Shown here: in pieces, positions 34,699 through 42,294 of the stretch
Position numbering within the stretch: the stretch's first letter is position 1
Layout: each line of letters begins with the position of its first letter
Assembly: GCF_001420695.1 (NCBI RefSeq)
Contig: NZ_LJJB01000013.1
Coordinates: 372,065 to 436,064 of the forward strand
Length of the DNA: 64,000 bases
Reading direction: 5' to 3'
DNA from: Brevibacillus choshinensis
GTDB taxonomy: Bacteria > Bacillota > Bacilli > Brevibacillales > Brevibacillaceae
The notes under the pieces: model-generated
The model's database searches: none
The model's input: only the letters and a program-made list of their open reading frames with translations
What the model was told of the DNA's origin: nothing
Program-made: the position numbers and the translations under genes

Positions 34699-36087
34699 AT
34701 GGCACAAAATGCGAAAAATCTCATTGGCTTGACCGGGATACCACTCGTCATGGTACTGGGCAATTCCATGCTGATTCCTGTTTTGCCGACTATGAAAGCC
34801 AAAATGCATCTCACGTCCTTGCAGACTAGTTTGCTCATCACCGCCTTTTCCATCGCAGCAGGCATTGTGATTCCGTTTGCAGGGTATTTATCAGACAGGT
34901 TTGGCCGCAAGATTGTCATTATCCTTTCTCTCGTCGTATATGGACTGGGAGGGCTTGTAGCTGGTCTAGCTGCCTTGTGGTGGGACAAACCGTATTCCAT
35001 CATCATGATAGGGCGTGTGCTGCAAGGGATAGGGGCTGCTGGAACTGCACCAATCGCCATGGCTTTGGCAGGGGATTTGTTCAAGGGAGCTTCGGAGAGC
35101 AAGGCACTCGGTCTTATGGAGACTTCAAATGGCTTGGGAAAAGTACTGAGTCCCATTTTCGGCTCCCTGCTTGCTTTGATATCCTGGTACATGGTGTTTC
35201 TGGCATTTCCAATCATTTGCGGAGTTGTACTTGTACTGTTTTTGTTTTTGACGAAAGAAAAAAAGCAGGAAAAGCAGCCTTTGCCCATCAAACAGTATTT
35301 GCATTCCATCGGACAAGTGTTCAAGCAGCACGGGAAATGGCTCATACCTGCCTTTTTTATTGGGAGTATCTGTCTGTTCACGCTGTTCGGAGTGCTGTTT
35401 TACCTGTCTGATTTACTGGAAGAAAAATATAAGATCGATGGTGTCATAAAAGGCGGCTTCCTGGCGATTCCACTGCTCGTCATGAGCATCGCGGCTTACG
35501 TGACCGGCTTGATCATTAAGAAAAAGCTGGGACTCATGCGTTGGTTTGTCATCGTAGGCATGTTTATGCTCTGTGCCTCTTATGTACTGGCCAGCTTTGT
35601 CAAGGGAGCGTATGCGCTTATCGGCATATTGGTTATTGGCAGTATGGGGACGGGGTTGATCTTGCCCTGTTTGAATAGCATGATTGTCGGAGCGGTACAG
35701 AAGGCGGAGCGAGGGATGATTACGTCGCTGTACAGTGGTGTACGTTTTATCGGAGTGGCGGTAGGTCCACCGATCTTTACATGGTTACTTGGCATCTCTC
35801 GCACAGTCATGTTTAGTTCAATTGCGGGTCTGTCACTTGTGTTTGGAGTCGTTGCGATCTTTTTTCTGAAGCCAAAACAAGCACAGCAGCAGACACAGGC
35901 AGCGGGTGCACAGAGTCCAAAAGATCAAGAGACAAAAGCCTGGCGACAGGTCTCAGAAATACTGGGGATAGAGCCTCAATCAACGGAGGAGAAAAGAAAA
36001 GAAGATGCGGTGGAGAAGTTCGGGTTTGATCCTAATGAGTTGATCAAACAGGTGTTGTCCGGAAAAAAGGAAAAGGAAAAAAACTAA
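34699..36087 (+). CDS. MFS transporter
   Basis: A 462-residue major facilitator protein with about 12 predicted membrane segments. The MFS motif A appears as GYLSDRFGRKIVI near residue 55, and GRVLQGIGAAG near 110 marks helix 4 of the drug:H+ antiporter type. The last 70 residues form a charged cytoplasmic tail ending in a Lys/Glu run, which is longer than usual. AAGAAGGAG precedes the start. Coupled with the enolase-superfamily gene, it may carry its substrate or product; efflux is the other possibility. It converges with the Nudix gene through a shared terminator. Confidence 0.85.
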   Translation: MAQNAKNLIGLTGIPLVMVLGNSMLIPVLPTMKAKMHLTSLQTSLLITAFSIAAGIVIPFAGYLSDRFGRKIVIILSLVVYGLGGLVAGLAALWWDKPYSIIMIGRVLQGIGAAGTAPIAMALAGDLFKGASESKALGLMETSNGLGKVLSPIFGSLLALISWYMVFLAFPIICGVVLVLFLFLTKEKKQEKQPLPIKQYLHSIGQVFKQHGKWLIPAFFIGSICLFTLFGVLFYLSDLLEEKYKIDGVIKGGFLAIPLLVMSIAAYVTGLIIKKKLGLMRWFVIVGMFMLCASYVLASFVKGAYALIGILVIGSMGTGLILPCLNSMIVGAVQKAERGMITSLYSGVRFIGVAVGPPIFTWLLGISRTVMFSSIAGLSLVFGVVAIFFLKPKQAQQQTQAAGAQSPKDQETKAWRQVSEILGIEPQSTEEKRKEDAVEKFGFDPNELIKQVLSGKKEKEKN

Positions 36088-36160
36088 CAGGCATTCCCCA
36101 GTCAGTCTCGTTCCTACGAAATCGTAGAGGGACGGGCCGATATGGGAAATGCCTGTTTGT
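36086..36160. terminator. Bidirectional terminator between MFS and ytkD
   Basis: AACAGGCATT-CCC (36086-36098) pairs with GGG-AAATGCCTGTT (36144-36157) with one bulge. An inner stem CCTACG/CGTAG lies in the loop. The structure serves both converging genes. Confidence 0.65.
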
Positions 36161-36164
36161 CGCT

Positions 36165-36641
36165 TTAATCCGGTTGAGCGAATCGATGTCCGGAAGCGTG
36201 AGCAAGTGCCAGTGGGTAGACATCATCGTAGAGCAACCTGCTAAACTGTGGATCTCCTTTTACCTCCGTAGGAATGGTGTCAAAAAGAATGGTCTGGGCT
36301 ACATCGGTTCCAGAAGGAATCTCGGTGTAATGCAAGACGCGAGCCACGTAAATATCTTTTATCATGTAGTTGTCGATGGTGTATTGACCGATACGCTCGA
36401 TCCCTTCCAGTACGGCTCCCGTTTCTTCGTACACTTCACGGACAGCGGCAGCCAGACTACTTTCGCCTGGCTCAATTTTTCCACCGGGTAATTCAATCCC
36501 ACGCGTGCGATGGCGTGTGAATAATAATTTGCCTTGCCAAAAAGGAAAGATTAGGACATGGCGAGCCTCGTTTTGACGATAATCGCTGGGATCAAACGTC
36601 AGTTCAACAGGCAAGCCAAAATCATCTCGAAAAGCATGCAT
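36165..36641 (-). CDS. ytkD: Nudix hydrolase, YtkD-like nucleoside triphosphatase
   Basis: A 158-residue Nudix protein with a complete box at about residues 52-74: [10 protein letters not shown], then REVYEETG. Overall length, the opening [16 protein letters not shown] and [15 protein letters not shown] resemble Bacillus YtkD, which hydrolyses (d)GTP and oxidised nucleotides and can remove pyrophosphate from mRNA 5' ends. The Nudix glutamates are present, so activity is expected. It is convergent with the MFS gene, and the flavoprotein upstream is read in the same direction with a gap of about 30 bases. Confidence 0.8.
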   Translation of the reverse strand: MHAFRDDFGLPVELTFDPSDYRQNEARHVLIFPFWQGKLLFTRHRTRGIELPGGKIEPGESSLAAAVREVYEETGAVLEGIERIGQYTIDNYMIKDIYVARVLHYTEIPSGTDVAQTILFDTIPTEVKGDPQFSRLLYDDVYPLALAHASGHRFAQPD

Positions 36642-36672
36642 GACTGGCTCTCCTTTACGTGCGCCTAAAGGC

Positions 36673-37587
36673 TCATGGGTGTTGAATCTGGAGCGAAATA
36701 TGTTTGACGGCTTTCATTGCTTGCCCAACAGCCAGCGACAAGCTTGCGTAAGATGCGCCATTGCTCACGTCACCGAGGGCGTAGATCCATTCGGGAGAGG
36801 TTCGCTGGAAATCATCCGTTTGCAGGTATCCGTCTCCAAAGGTCGCCAAAGATGGAAAGGAATCGCTGTTACCGTGGACGCCAATCCGCGGCAGAATCCA
36901 ATCCACCACGATTTCATAGGGCTGTCCGGAACCGACGGAGCGTAGCTTTAGGGCAATTTTTTCATCTCGAACTTCATATGTATCGATTTGTGTCTCCCAG
37001 AAAACTCGCAGATTAGGTAGTTCATCCAGTCGTGTAGTCCACTGGGTACGAGCACGCAGATGATGACTTCGAATAAGGAGATCAACACGGTTTGCGAATT
37101 TGCTGAGATTAGCAGCGCTTTCCAACGCGCGATCACCACCGCCGATGACAGCGATATCCTGACCAGTAATTAAAGGCGCTTGAGCCGTGGTAGAAAACTC
37201 GGTTGACAAGACACGCGAGCAGCCTTCCAACGCAGGAATGACGTTTGCACTCACTCCGGTTGCGACGATGACAAAATCGGCCTGATAGCTGTTTTTGGTT
37301 GTGGTAACGATATGTGTGAGAGGATCGATGGAAATGACGGCTTCTTCTAAACGCGGATGGAGCGTTTGGATAGCGGGATGCAGCTTCAAATCCTCTAGCA
37401 AGTCATATCCATGGGGATAGACGCGAGGAGGAAAATCCACGATTTCATTGCGGATATGCAACAATTGTCCACCTATATGATCCGCTTTTTCTACGAGCAG
37501 ACAGGATAATCCTAATCGTTGGCACCAAATAGCCGCGGACAGCCCCCCGATGCCGCCACCTGTGATCAGCACCTGTACGTGTTCCAC
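36673..37587 (-). CDS. FAD/NAD(P)-dependent oxidoreductase, thioredoxin-reductase-like without the redox cysteine pair
   Basis: A 304-residue two-dinucleotide-domain flavoprotein. The N-terminal FAD site is [19 protein letters not shown] (about residues 7-25), with [11 protein letters not shown] near 35. A NAD(P) site [14 protein letters not shown] lies near 141 and the second FAD motif [15 protein letters not shown] near 270. The CxxC dithiol of thioredoxin reductases is absent, as in ferredoxin-NADP reductases and similar enzymes, so an electron-transfer role with a different partner is likely. GTG 37587 follows GGGGGGA. Gene neighbours give no clear substrate. Confidence 0.78.
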   Translation of the reverse strand: MEHVQVLITGGGIGGLSAAIWCQRLGLSCLLVEKADHIGGQLLHIRNEIVDFPPRVYPHGYDLLEDLKLHPAIQTLHPRLEEAVISIDPLTHIVTTTKNSYQADFVIVATGVSANVIPALEGCSRVLSTEFSTTAQAPLITGQDIAVIGGGDRALESAANLSKFANRVDLLIRSHHLRARTQWTTRLDELPNLRVFWETQIDTYEVRDEKIALKLRSVGSGQPYEIVVDWILPRIGVHGNSDSFPSLATFGDGYLQTDDFQRTSPEWIYALGDVSNGASYASLSLAVGQAMKAVKHISLQIQHP

Positions 37588-37609
37588 TCTCAGTCCCCCC
37601 GATTCCCAT

Positions 37610-37625
37610 AACCTCCATAGAGGTT
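37610..37625. promoter_or_regulatory. Perfect palindrome in the flavoprotein/LCP divergent region
   Basis: AACCTC-CATA-GAGGTT is a 16-base perfect inverted repeat 22 bases upstream of the flavoprotein start. It may be an operator or a small hairpin in the leader. Confidence 0.4.
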
Positions 37626-37812
37626 TTCTTAATTTTAGACTACCTGTTTCGCTTCCAGAGTGCAAGAACGTTCAGTGGATTCGCTTTGCCTAACGATCGC
37701 CAGTATTCTACAAATCGTCGGGAGAATGTGGTAAAATGGGACATGATTTTCCAGAATGTTAAGAGAATAGTAAGGTGATGCGGAAATTCGACGAAAAAAG
37801 GAGTTGACCAAC

Positions 37813-39189
37813 GTGCCCGCAAAAATGGAAAAACCTCAAGCTCCTTCGAACCAGGCGAGCAAAAAGAAGCGGCGTGGACGGCGAAGCAAAAAAATGTATG
37901 TGCTCCTGGCCAGTTGCCTTTTTCTCTGTTTACTGGCAGTCGGAGTTGGATTTGCACTCAGTGAAGTGGATGAAACGTTGGATATCGTTACAGATGATCC
38001 GTACAAGCTCCCCGATCAGCCGAAAGTAGAACAGCCTTATGAACAAAAGAAATCTCTTTCTTTCGTGATCGTGGGATTGGATACGCGAAAAAATATTGGA
38101 ATGTTGAATACGGATGTTCTGGTCGTGGCCGTAGCGAATCCGGTGACGCAAAAGCTGACGATGGTGTCTTTACCTAGGGATACTCGCGTACAGATTCCAG
38201 GGTACCCCGGCTATCACAAAATTAACGAAGTCTTTGCTCTGGGAGAAGATATCAAGAAAAGAGCGGAGAGCAAGGGGCAGCCTGTGACGGAAAACGGGAT
38301 GACTTTGTTGAAAAAAACGCTTGAGCACATGCTAGGTGTATCAGTAGGGCACTACGTCCAACTGGATTTTGAGGGCTTTACCGCAGTCATCGACAAGCTG
38401 GGTGGCGTGAAGGTAGATGTGGACAAAGATTTGGTCTACGAATTGCCGCAAGAAGGTGTGTACCGTAATTTGAAAAAAGGGTCACAAGTACTGAATGGTG
38501 AGCAAGCGCTGGGATTTGTTCGCCATCGGTTGGACAAGCGTGGTTCTGCCTATAATTCCAGTGACTTTGACCGGAACAGACGTCAGCAACAAGTGATCAA
38601 GGCAGTAGCAGATAAGGTAACGTCTGTTGACGGCATCGGCAGTTTGACCGCAGTTTTAGAAACGGTAGGCAAGCACATTCGGACCGACTTGTCCAAGGAA
38701 CAGATCAAGGGATTAGCCATGGATTTTGGTACGATTTCGTCAGGAAATATGATTTCCCTCGATAATGGAGCCGTTTGGAGTTCTCCGTATTCGCTTTGGC
38801 CAAGAGAGAAGATGGAAGCCGTTCGTACGAGTCTTCAGACTGAGCTGGGCGTGACAGAGGTGATTGCCAATGCGGACCTCAGTGACGCGGCGATCGCTGA
38901 AGTGGCGAAGGCAGAGATCAAAACGCAGCCAAAGCCGGCAACGAAACCGCAAACGACAACGCCACAGTCGACCAAGGAACAACCGAAGAATACGAATCCT
39001 TCGAAAGGGACGACTACTCCAAGCCCTCCGAAGCAATCAGAAACAACGACCGATCCAGCTCAAACTGATCCAGCGAATGGGCAAGCGGGCCAGGAAGAGC
39101 AGCCGTATTCCCCGGATATGCCTCCTCCTGACATCTTGGCTCCATCTGCACCGGTTGAAAGTGTCGACAGTGGACAAAACGGAGTGTAG
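37813..39189 (+). CDS. LytR-CpsA-Psr (LCP) family cell-wall glycopolymer ligase
   Basis: LCP proteins transfer lipid-linked polymers such as teichoic acids to peptidoglycan outside the membrane. The 458-residue product has a very basic cytoplasmic start (KKKRRGRRSKK), one membrane segment (about residues 28-48), and an LCP domain with FVIVGLDTRKNIGMLNTDVL near 82, the conserved VSLPRDTRVQIPGYPGYHKI near 115, and VRHRLDKRGSAYNSSDFDRN near 235. The end (about 365-458) is a Pro/Thr/Gln-rich extracellular tail of low complexity. GTG 37813 lies 9 bases after AAAGGAG. Confidence 0.9.
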   Translation: MPAKMEKPQAPSNQASKKKRRGRRSKKMYVLLASCLFLCLLAVGVGFALSEVDETLDIVTDDPYKLPDQPKVEQPYEQKKSLSFVIVGLDTRKNIGMLNTDVLVVAVANPVTQKLTMVSLPRDTRVQIPGYPGYHKINEVFALGEDIKKRAESKGQPVTENGMTLLKKTLEHMLGVSVGHYVQLDFEGFTAVIDKLGGVKVDVDKDLVYELPQEGVYRNLKKGSQVLNGEQALGFVRHRLDKRGSAYNSSDFDRNRRQQQVIKAVADKVTSVDGIGSLTAVLETVGKHIRTDLSKEQIKGLAMDFGTISSGNMISLDNGAVWSSPYSLWPREKMEAVRTSLQTELGVTEVIANADLSDAAIAEVAKAEIKTQPKPATKPQTTTPQSTKEQPKNTNPSKGTTTPSPPKQSETTTDPAQTDPANGQAGQEEQPYSPDMPPPDILAPSAPVESVDSGQNGV

Positions 39190-39274
39190 CACCTCTGCTA
39201 GGCTTTCGTACATATACTGCAGGAGAAAACATCGCTTCATTGGATTCCTGACCTGAATAAAGGAAAGGAGTGGC

Positions 39275-39877
39275 GTGTACGTGAAAAACCTGCAGGAGAC
39301 AATGAAACAACTTCAGAAGACTTCCGAGAGCCTTTCGAAATTAAGCCTGGATCAGGAGCATCCATGGAAGGCGTTGAGCCAAATGAACCAGATCCTAGAC
39401 ACGAATTTCTGGGATCATCTGGTGAATTTGACGGGTCACTCTGCAGCGCAGGCAACGAGTCAAGCGAGTGAGGTCGTCCCAGCCGTTTCAAAATCAAAGA
39501 AAAAACAGAAAGAAAAAGCACCGATCATCATGCACAAAAGCGACATCGATCAGTTTCCTGTGACAGACATTTTCCAGACAGAGCATTTGATAATTGTCTG
39601 CTGTGAGTTGCCAGGCTTTGCGCGTGAGAGTCTGGAGGTCACGCTGACGGAGCAGCGGACGCTAGAGTTGAAAGGGACGATCAAAAAGCACGAGCATTCC
39701 CGTTCCTGTATTCAGGAAGAACGATCTTCCGGGACGTTCTACAGACAGATCGAGCTCCCTGTAGCCGTCAGCACAAAAGGCATGAAGGCCCAATATCAAG
39801 ATGGATTACTCGAGCTGTATATACCGAGGGATGGAACGCCGCGTGAGAGGAAGACCACCTTTCGGGCAAATTTGTAG
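39275..39877 (+). CDS. Small heat-shock protein, Hsp20/alpha-crystallin family
   Basis: A 200-residue protein with a long, poorly conserved N-terminal arm (about residues 1-90) and an alpha-crystallin domain (about 92-190). The domain contains ELPGFARESLEVTL and the terminal GLLELYIPRDG, close to the usual G-x-L-x-I/V motif. Such proteins hold unfolding clients, and several are spore-associated; the next locus is a spore operon, but the gene direction differs. AAAGGAG lies 4 bases from GTG 39275 and 10 from in-frame GTG 39281, so the start is uncertain by two codons. Confidence 0.85.
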   Translation: MYVKNLQETMKQLQKTSESLSKLSLDQEHPWKALSQMNQILDTNFWDHLVNLTGHSAAQATSQASEVVPAVSKSKKKQKEKAPIIMHKSDIDQFPVTDIFQTEHLIIVCCELPGFARESLEVTLTEQRTLELKGTIKKHEHSRSCIQEERSSGTFYRQIELPVAVSTKGMKAQYQDGLLELYIPRDGTPRERKTTFRANL

Positions 39878-39905
39878 AGGAGGATGAATCCCTCCTCTTT
39901 TTTTT
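39876..39905 (+). terminator. Terminator of the Hsp20 gene
   Basis: AGAGGAGG (39876-39883) pairs with CCTCCTCT (39891-39898), followed by a run of T. The stop codon lies at the foot of the stem. Confidence 0.9.
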
Positions 39906-39930
39906 GGCTGCGCACAAGTGCATGTCCATT

Positions 39931-39971
39931 TTAAAAACAAAGGCAGTGCTAATGTGGCCCATTAACACTGC
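39931..39971 (-). terminator. Terminator of the gerP operon
   Basis: Read on the minus strand, GCAGTG-TTAATG pairs with CATTA-CACTGC across a GC-rich loop and is followed by TTTGTTTTT. Confidence 0.75.
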
Positions 39972-39972
39972 A

Positions 39973-40188
39973 TCAAACATTACCGACAAGTGGTTGATCC
40001 ACGACACTAGGATCAAGGGTGTTTGTGGAGCTGGCACCGTTGATCGTATTTACGAGGTTCCCTGTATTACCGCCACCTGAGCCGGTAAACGTTTTGGACG
40101 CGCTTTTTGGAGATATGTTTAGTGTGTCTCCAAAATTGACGGTTCCCGAGTTGCTGTTGATATTGACTGCTCCTATGACTGAAGGCAA
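39973..40188 (-). CDS. gerPF: Spore germination protein GerPF
   Basis: A 71-residue GerPA/GerPF-type protein starting PSVIGAVNINSNSGTVNFGD, with the conserved ISPKSASKTFTGSGGGNTG near residue 25. GerP proteins are needed for germinant passage through the coat. The TTG start at 40188 follows GGAGG at 8 bases. It is the last gene of the complete six-gene operon. It resembles GerPA more than the other members, as in Bacillus, where the two are paralogues. Confidence 0.9.
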   Translation of the reverse strand: MPSVIGAVNINSNSGTVNFGDTLNISPKSASKTFTGSGGGNTGNLVNTINGASSTNTLDPSVVDQPLVGNV

Positions 40189-40223
40189 CGATATCTCCTC
40201 CCTTCACATTCGCCACCATCGGC

Positions 40224-40598
40224 CTAGCGTTGGTCACGGACTAGGTGCCGAATATTTTTGACGCGGGTTTCCAATTGCACGCATTCGCTCGAACCGATGT
40301 GAATGACAGATGAAGCAGCAGAAAAGGATACGTTCACTTTGTCTACCCGGATCGAGGGGGTTTCATGAAACGTAAGGAGGCAGATGGGTTCCTGATCGAC
40401 AGGGAGAGGAAGTGGTTCCCAAAAGGCAGTGTAATCCTCGAACTGAAATTCATTTTCGTAAAAGATTGCCTTATCCCGTTGGACGGCCAGGATGTAGGCA
40501 ATCGCTTTTATTTCCTCTGAATCCCCGATCTCGATAACCGATGAAGCATCCGTGGAAATATTCGTGAAGGTATGAACGTGACTGGTTCTGCAGTACAT
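40224..40598 (-). CDS. gerPE: Spore germination protein GerPE
   Basis: A 124-residue protein with the family landmarks TDASSVIEIGDSEEIKAIAY near residue 15, ILAVQRDKAIFYENE near 35, and SSVIHIGSSECVQLETRVKN near the end. ATG 40598 is chosen because AAGGAGT precedes it; the frame is open further upstream to 40721 but that part overlaps gerPD and looks non-coding. Position between gerPD and gerPF fits the standard order. Confidence 0.9.
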   Translation of the reverse strand: MYCRTSHVHTFTNISTDASSVIEIGDSEEIKAIAYILAVQRDKAIFYENEFQFEDYTAFWEPLPLPVDQEPICLLTFHETPSIRVDKVNVSFSAASSVIHIGSSECVQLETRVKNIRHLVRDQR

Positions 40599-40629
40599 GA
40601 TCGAACGACTCCTTCCTTTACGGGGTGGG

Positions 40630-40806
40630 TTAGGGTGTCCGTGCAGGTTGCTCCACACCGACGATGAATGACTCGGGAGGTGTCTCAAATATGGACCCGA
40701 GAATGACCGATTTGCAGTCACCTATAAACAAGGAGGCTGCTGCGGAAAGGTTGACAATGTTGATGGAGCCTACATGTACATCACCGTTAATGACTTTATA
40801 GATCAT
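40630..40806 (-). CDS. gerPD: Spore germination protein GerPD
   Basis: A 58-residue protein: IYKVINGDVHVGSINIVNLS, then AASLFIGDCKSVILGSIFETPPESFIVG. The last motif (IFxTPPES) is the GerPD hallmark. The start overlaps the end of gerPC by 11 bases; ATG 40806 gives the usual length, while an ATG four codons upstream (40818) sits on the ribosome binding site. A paralogue lies divergently upstream of the operon at 42098. Confidence 0.88.
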   Translation of the reverse strand: MIYKVINGDVHVGSINIVNLSAAASLFIGDCKSVILGSIFETPPESFIVGVEQPARTP

Positions 40807-41425
40807 ATCCGTTCTCATTCACCCCACGCGGCAAATTTTTAATGAAGGTTTCGCAAGTTCGGTCGATGTCTCTCTTTACTTTTTGGATCGTACTTTGGCA
40901 CAAGGCATCGAAATGTTCGGGTTCCCAACCCTCGCTCTCCGCTTGCTTTAAATAGTAATGAATGCGCGGATCAATCTGTTTTTTGATGTCGTCCATGATA
41001 AACGCACGGTAGTTGTCGTCCAGAGGGCATCCTACTTCTTCCTCGATACGTTCGAGAGCACCATACGCGTCATGATTGAGATAATCATAAATTTCTTTTT
41101 GAACGCGACCAAAGGCAGGAGAGTCAGTCCTGTCTGGGGCGGGTTTATTATCCGTCGATTGGTTAATTGAATATTCGCCCATACCAGCATCGGCCCCTTT
41201 GGGATTTAACCCGATATTCAAGGTTCCTTCGAGCCGCTCGACTTTTAACAAATCAAATTTATATTCATTTTTGATCACAGGGGGGACCTGTTTTTCCTTC
41301 AGTTCTTCGATGTCTTTATTCAGCTTCTCAATCAGCTTTTTCAGGGCTTCCATGTTCTTGTTTTGCGCATGCAAATACTCATGCAGCTGTTGAAAGTAGT
41401 GCATCAATTCGGGACTCATGTACAT
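40796..41425 (-). CDS. gerPC: Spore germination protein GerPC
   Basis: The largest GerP protein, 209 residues. An N-terminal coiled-coil (about residues 1-45, with YFQQLHEYLHAQNKNMEALK) is followed by NEYKFDLLKVERLEGTLNIG, the GerPC signature, and a helical C-terminal half. It is thought to contribute to localisation of GerP proteins in the inner coat. ATG 41425 is preferred over in-frame ATGs at 41434 and 41419 because AAGG lies 9 bases ahead. Fourth from the end, in the normal order. Confidence 0.88.
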   Translation of the reverse strand: MYMSPELMHYFQQLHEYLHAQNKNMEALKKLIEKLNKDIEELKEKQVPPVIKNEYKFDLLKVERLEGTLNIGLNPKGADAGMGEYSINQSTDNKPAPDRTDSPAFGRVQKEIYDYLNHDAYGALERIEEEVGCPLDDNYRAFIMDDIKKQIDPRIHYYLKQAESEGWEPEHFDALCQSTIQKVKRDIDRTCETFIKNLPRGVNENGYDL

Positions 41426-41467
41426 ACCTATCATCCTTACTTATCATCTGGCAAAAAGACAAGGTGT

Positions 41468-41686
41468 TCAGCGTGGTTCAACCAACGGGACGAGAGGGAC
41501 GAACTGCTCGGTCCTGCCCGGCTGCAGTCCTGCTTCTGGTGCTGGTTCAGTAAATCCACCCGTGTTGTACAAATTGGATAATGGCTTGATCATGCCGGCA
41601 CTCCCAATTTGACAGACCGACGAGTTGGTGAGTCCATCAATTTTGAGGTTGTGGATGACAATATTTTGATGGATAAAGAAGTTCAT
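41468..41686 (-). CDS. gerPB: Spore germination protein GerPB
   Basis: A 72-residue protein with the GerPB landmarks TNSSVCQIGSAGMIKPLSNL and YNTGGFTEPAPE, ending in a proline-rich segment. ATG 41686 lies two bases after the gerPA stop, and the ribosome binding site AAGGGACGGG is inside the gerPA end, so the two are probably coupled. An in-frame TTG two codons upstream (41692) overlaps the gerPA stop. Confidence 0.9.
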   Translation of the reverse strand: MNFFIHQNIVIHNLKIDGLTNSSVCQIGSAGMIKPLSNLYNTGGFTEPAPEAGLQPGRTEQFVPLVPLVEPR

Positions 41687-41688
41687 GA

Positions 41689-41934
41689 TCAATCCCGTCC
41701 CTTGGTAAATGGCTCGCGCATTTGTTCGACGAATACAGGCAAATCATCGTTGTTGATTTCATTTACGTAGACGACGCTACGTGGAACTTTCACATTTAAA
41801 GTGGTGCCTGAATTAAAGGATCCCCCACCAGCAAAGGTCTTGGTGTAGCTCACTGGCGAGATCTTACGGACATCCCCGACGTTGAAGACACCGCTGACAC
41901 TGTTGACATTGATTACTCCGACGATGGCTGGCAT
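41689..41934 (-). CDS. gerPA: Spore germination protein GerPA
   Basis: First gene of the operon, 81 residues, starting PAIVGVINVNSVSGVFNVGD and then ISPVSYTKTFAGGGSFNSG. It is slightly longer at the C-terminus than the usual 73 residues (extra charged tail EQMREPFTKGRD). The start is preceded by AGAGGGGTG and a candidate sigma-K promoter, in keeping with late mother-cell expression of gerP in Bacillus. Confidence 0.92.
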   Translation of the reverse strand: MPAIVGVINVNSVSGVFNVGDVRKISPVSYTKTFAGGGSFNSGTTLNVKVPRSVVYVNEINNDDLPVFVEQMREPFTKGRD

Positions 41935-41967
41935 GGTATCTACACCCCTCTGGAGAAATCCTTTTTG

Positions 41968-41994
41968 TATTGTATGTGAGTGATCAGTGGGTGT
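41968..41994 (-). promoter_or_regulatory. Candidate sigma-K promoter of gerPA-F
   Basis: On the minus strand CATACAATA (41976-41968) is a perfect match to the sigma-K -10 CATAnnnTA, with AC (41994-41993) 16 bases upstream as the -35. The -10 also fits sigma-E, but no good sigma-E -35 is present. Confidence 0.65.
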
Positions 41995-42097
41995 TCATAT
42001 CTGTTTTTGCGACCTCTTGATGGGCACAGGCATAGGATGAAACATCAGCCAAGGGCTGTAAGGCATACGTAGACTCTAATAAAGGGGAAAAGAAGCG

Positions 42098-42286
42098 ATG
42101 GAACTGAAAATGACCGTGAATAATCAAAAAATGGAGATCGGAAAAATCGAAAGTGACGGCGTTGCCAAATCATCCATCATATTGATCGGAGATGCAGAGG
42201 AAATTGTTTGCTCCACTGTATTCGATACTACAGCTGATTCCCTCATCATTAGCAAGCAGGTACCCATCAGGACTACACGCCGCTAA
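42098..42286 (+). CDS. GerPD-like spore protein, divergent from the gerP operon
   Basis: A 62-residue protein with the pattern of GerPD: KMEIGKIESDGVAKSSIILI, then GDAEEIVCSTVFDTTADSLI. The IGD and the F-D-T-x-x-x-S-L-I element align with GDxxxIxLxSIFxTPPESxI of gerPD in the same locus. It is read away from gerPA, with a shared upstream region of about 160 bases, and ends 8 bases from the sqhC stop on the other strand. A coat-protein role beside GerP is inferred from similarity and place; AAGGGGAAAAG precedes the ATG. Confidence 0.75.
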   Translation: MELKMTVNNQKMEIGKIESDGVAKSSIILIGDAEEIVCSTVFDTTADSLIISKQVPIRTTRR

Positions 42287-42294
42287 GGACGATT

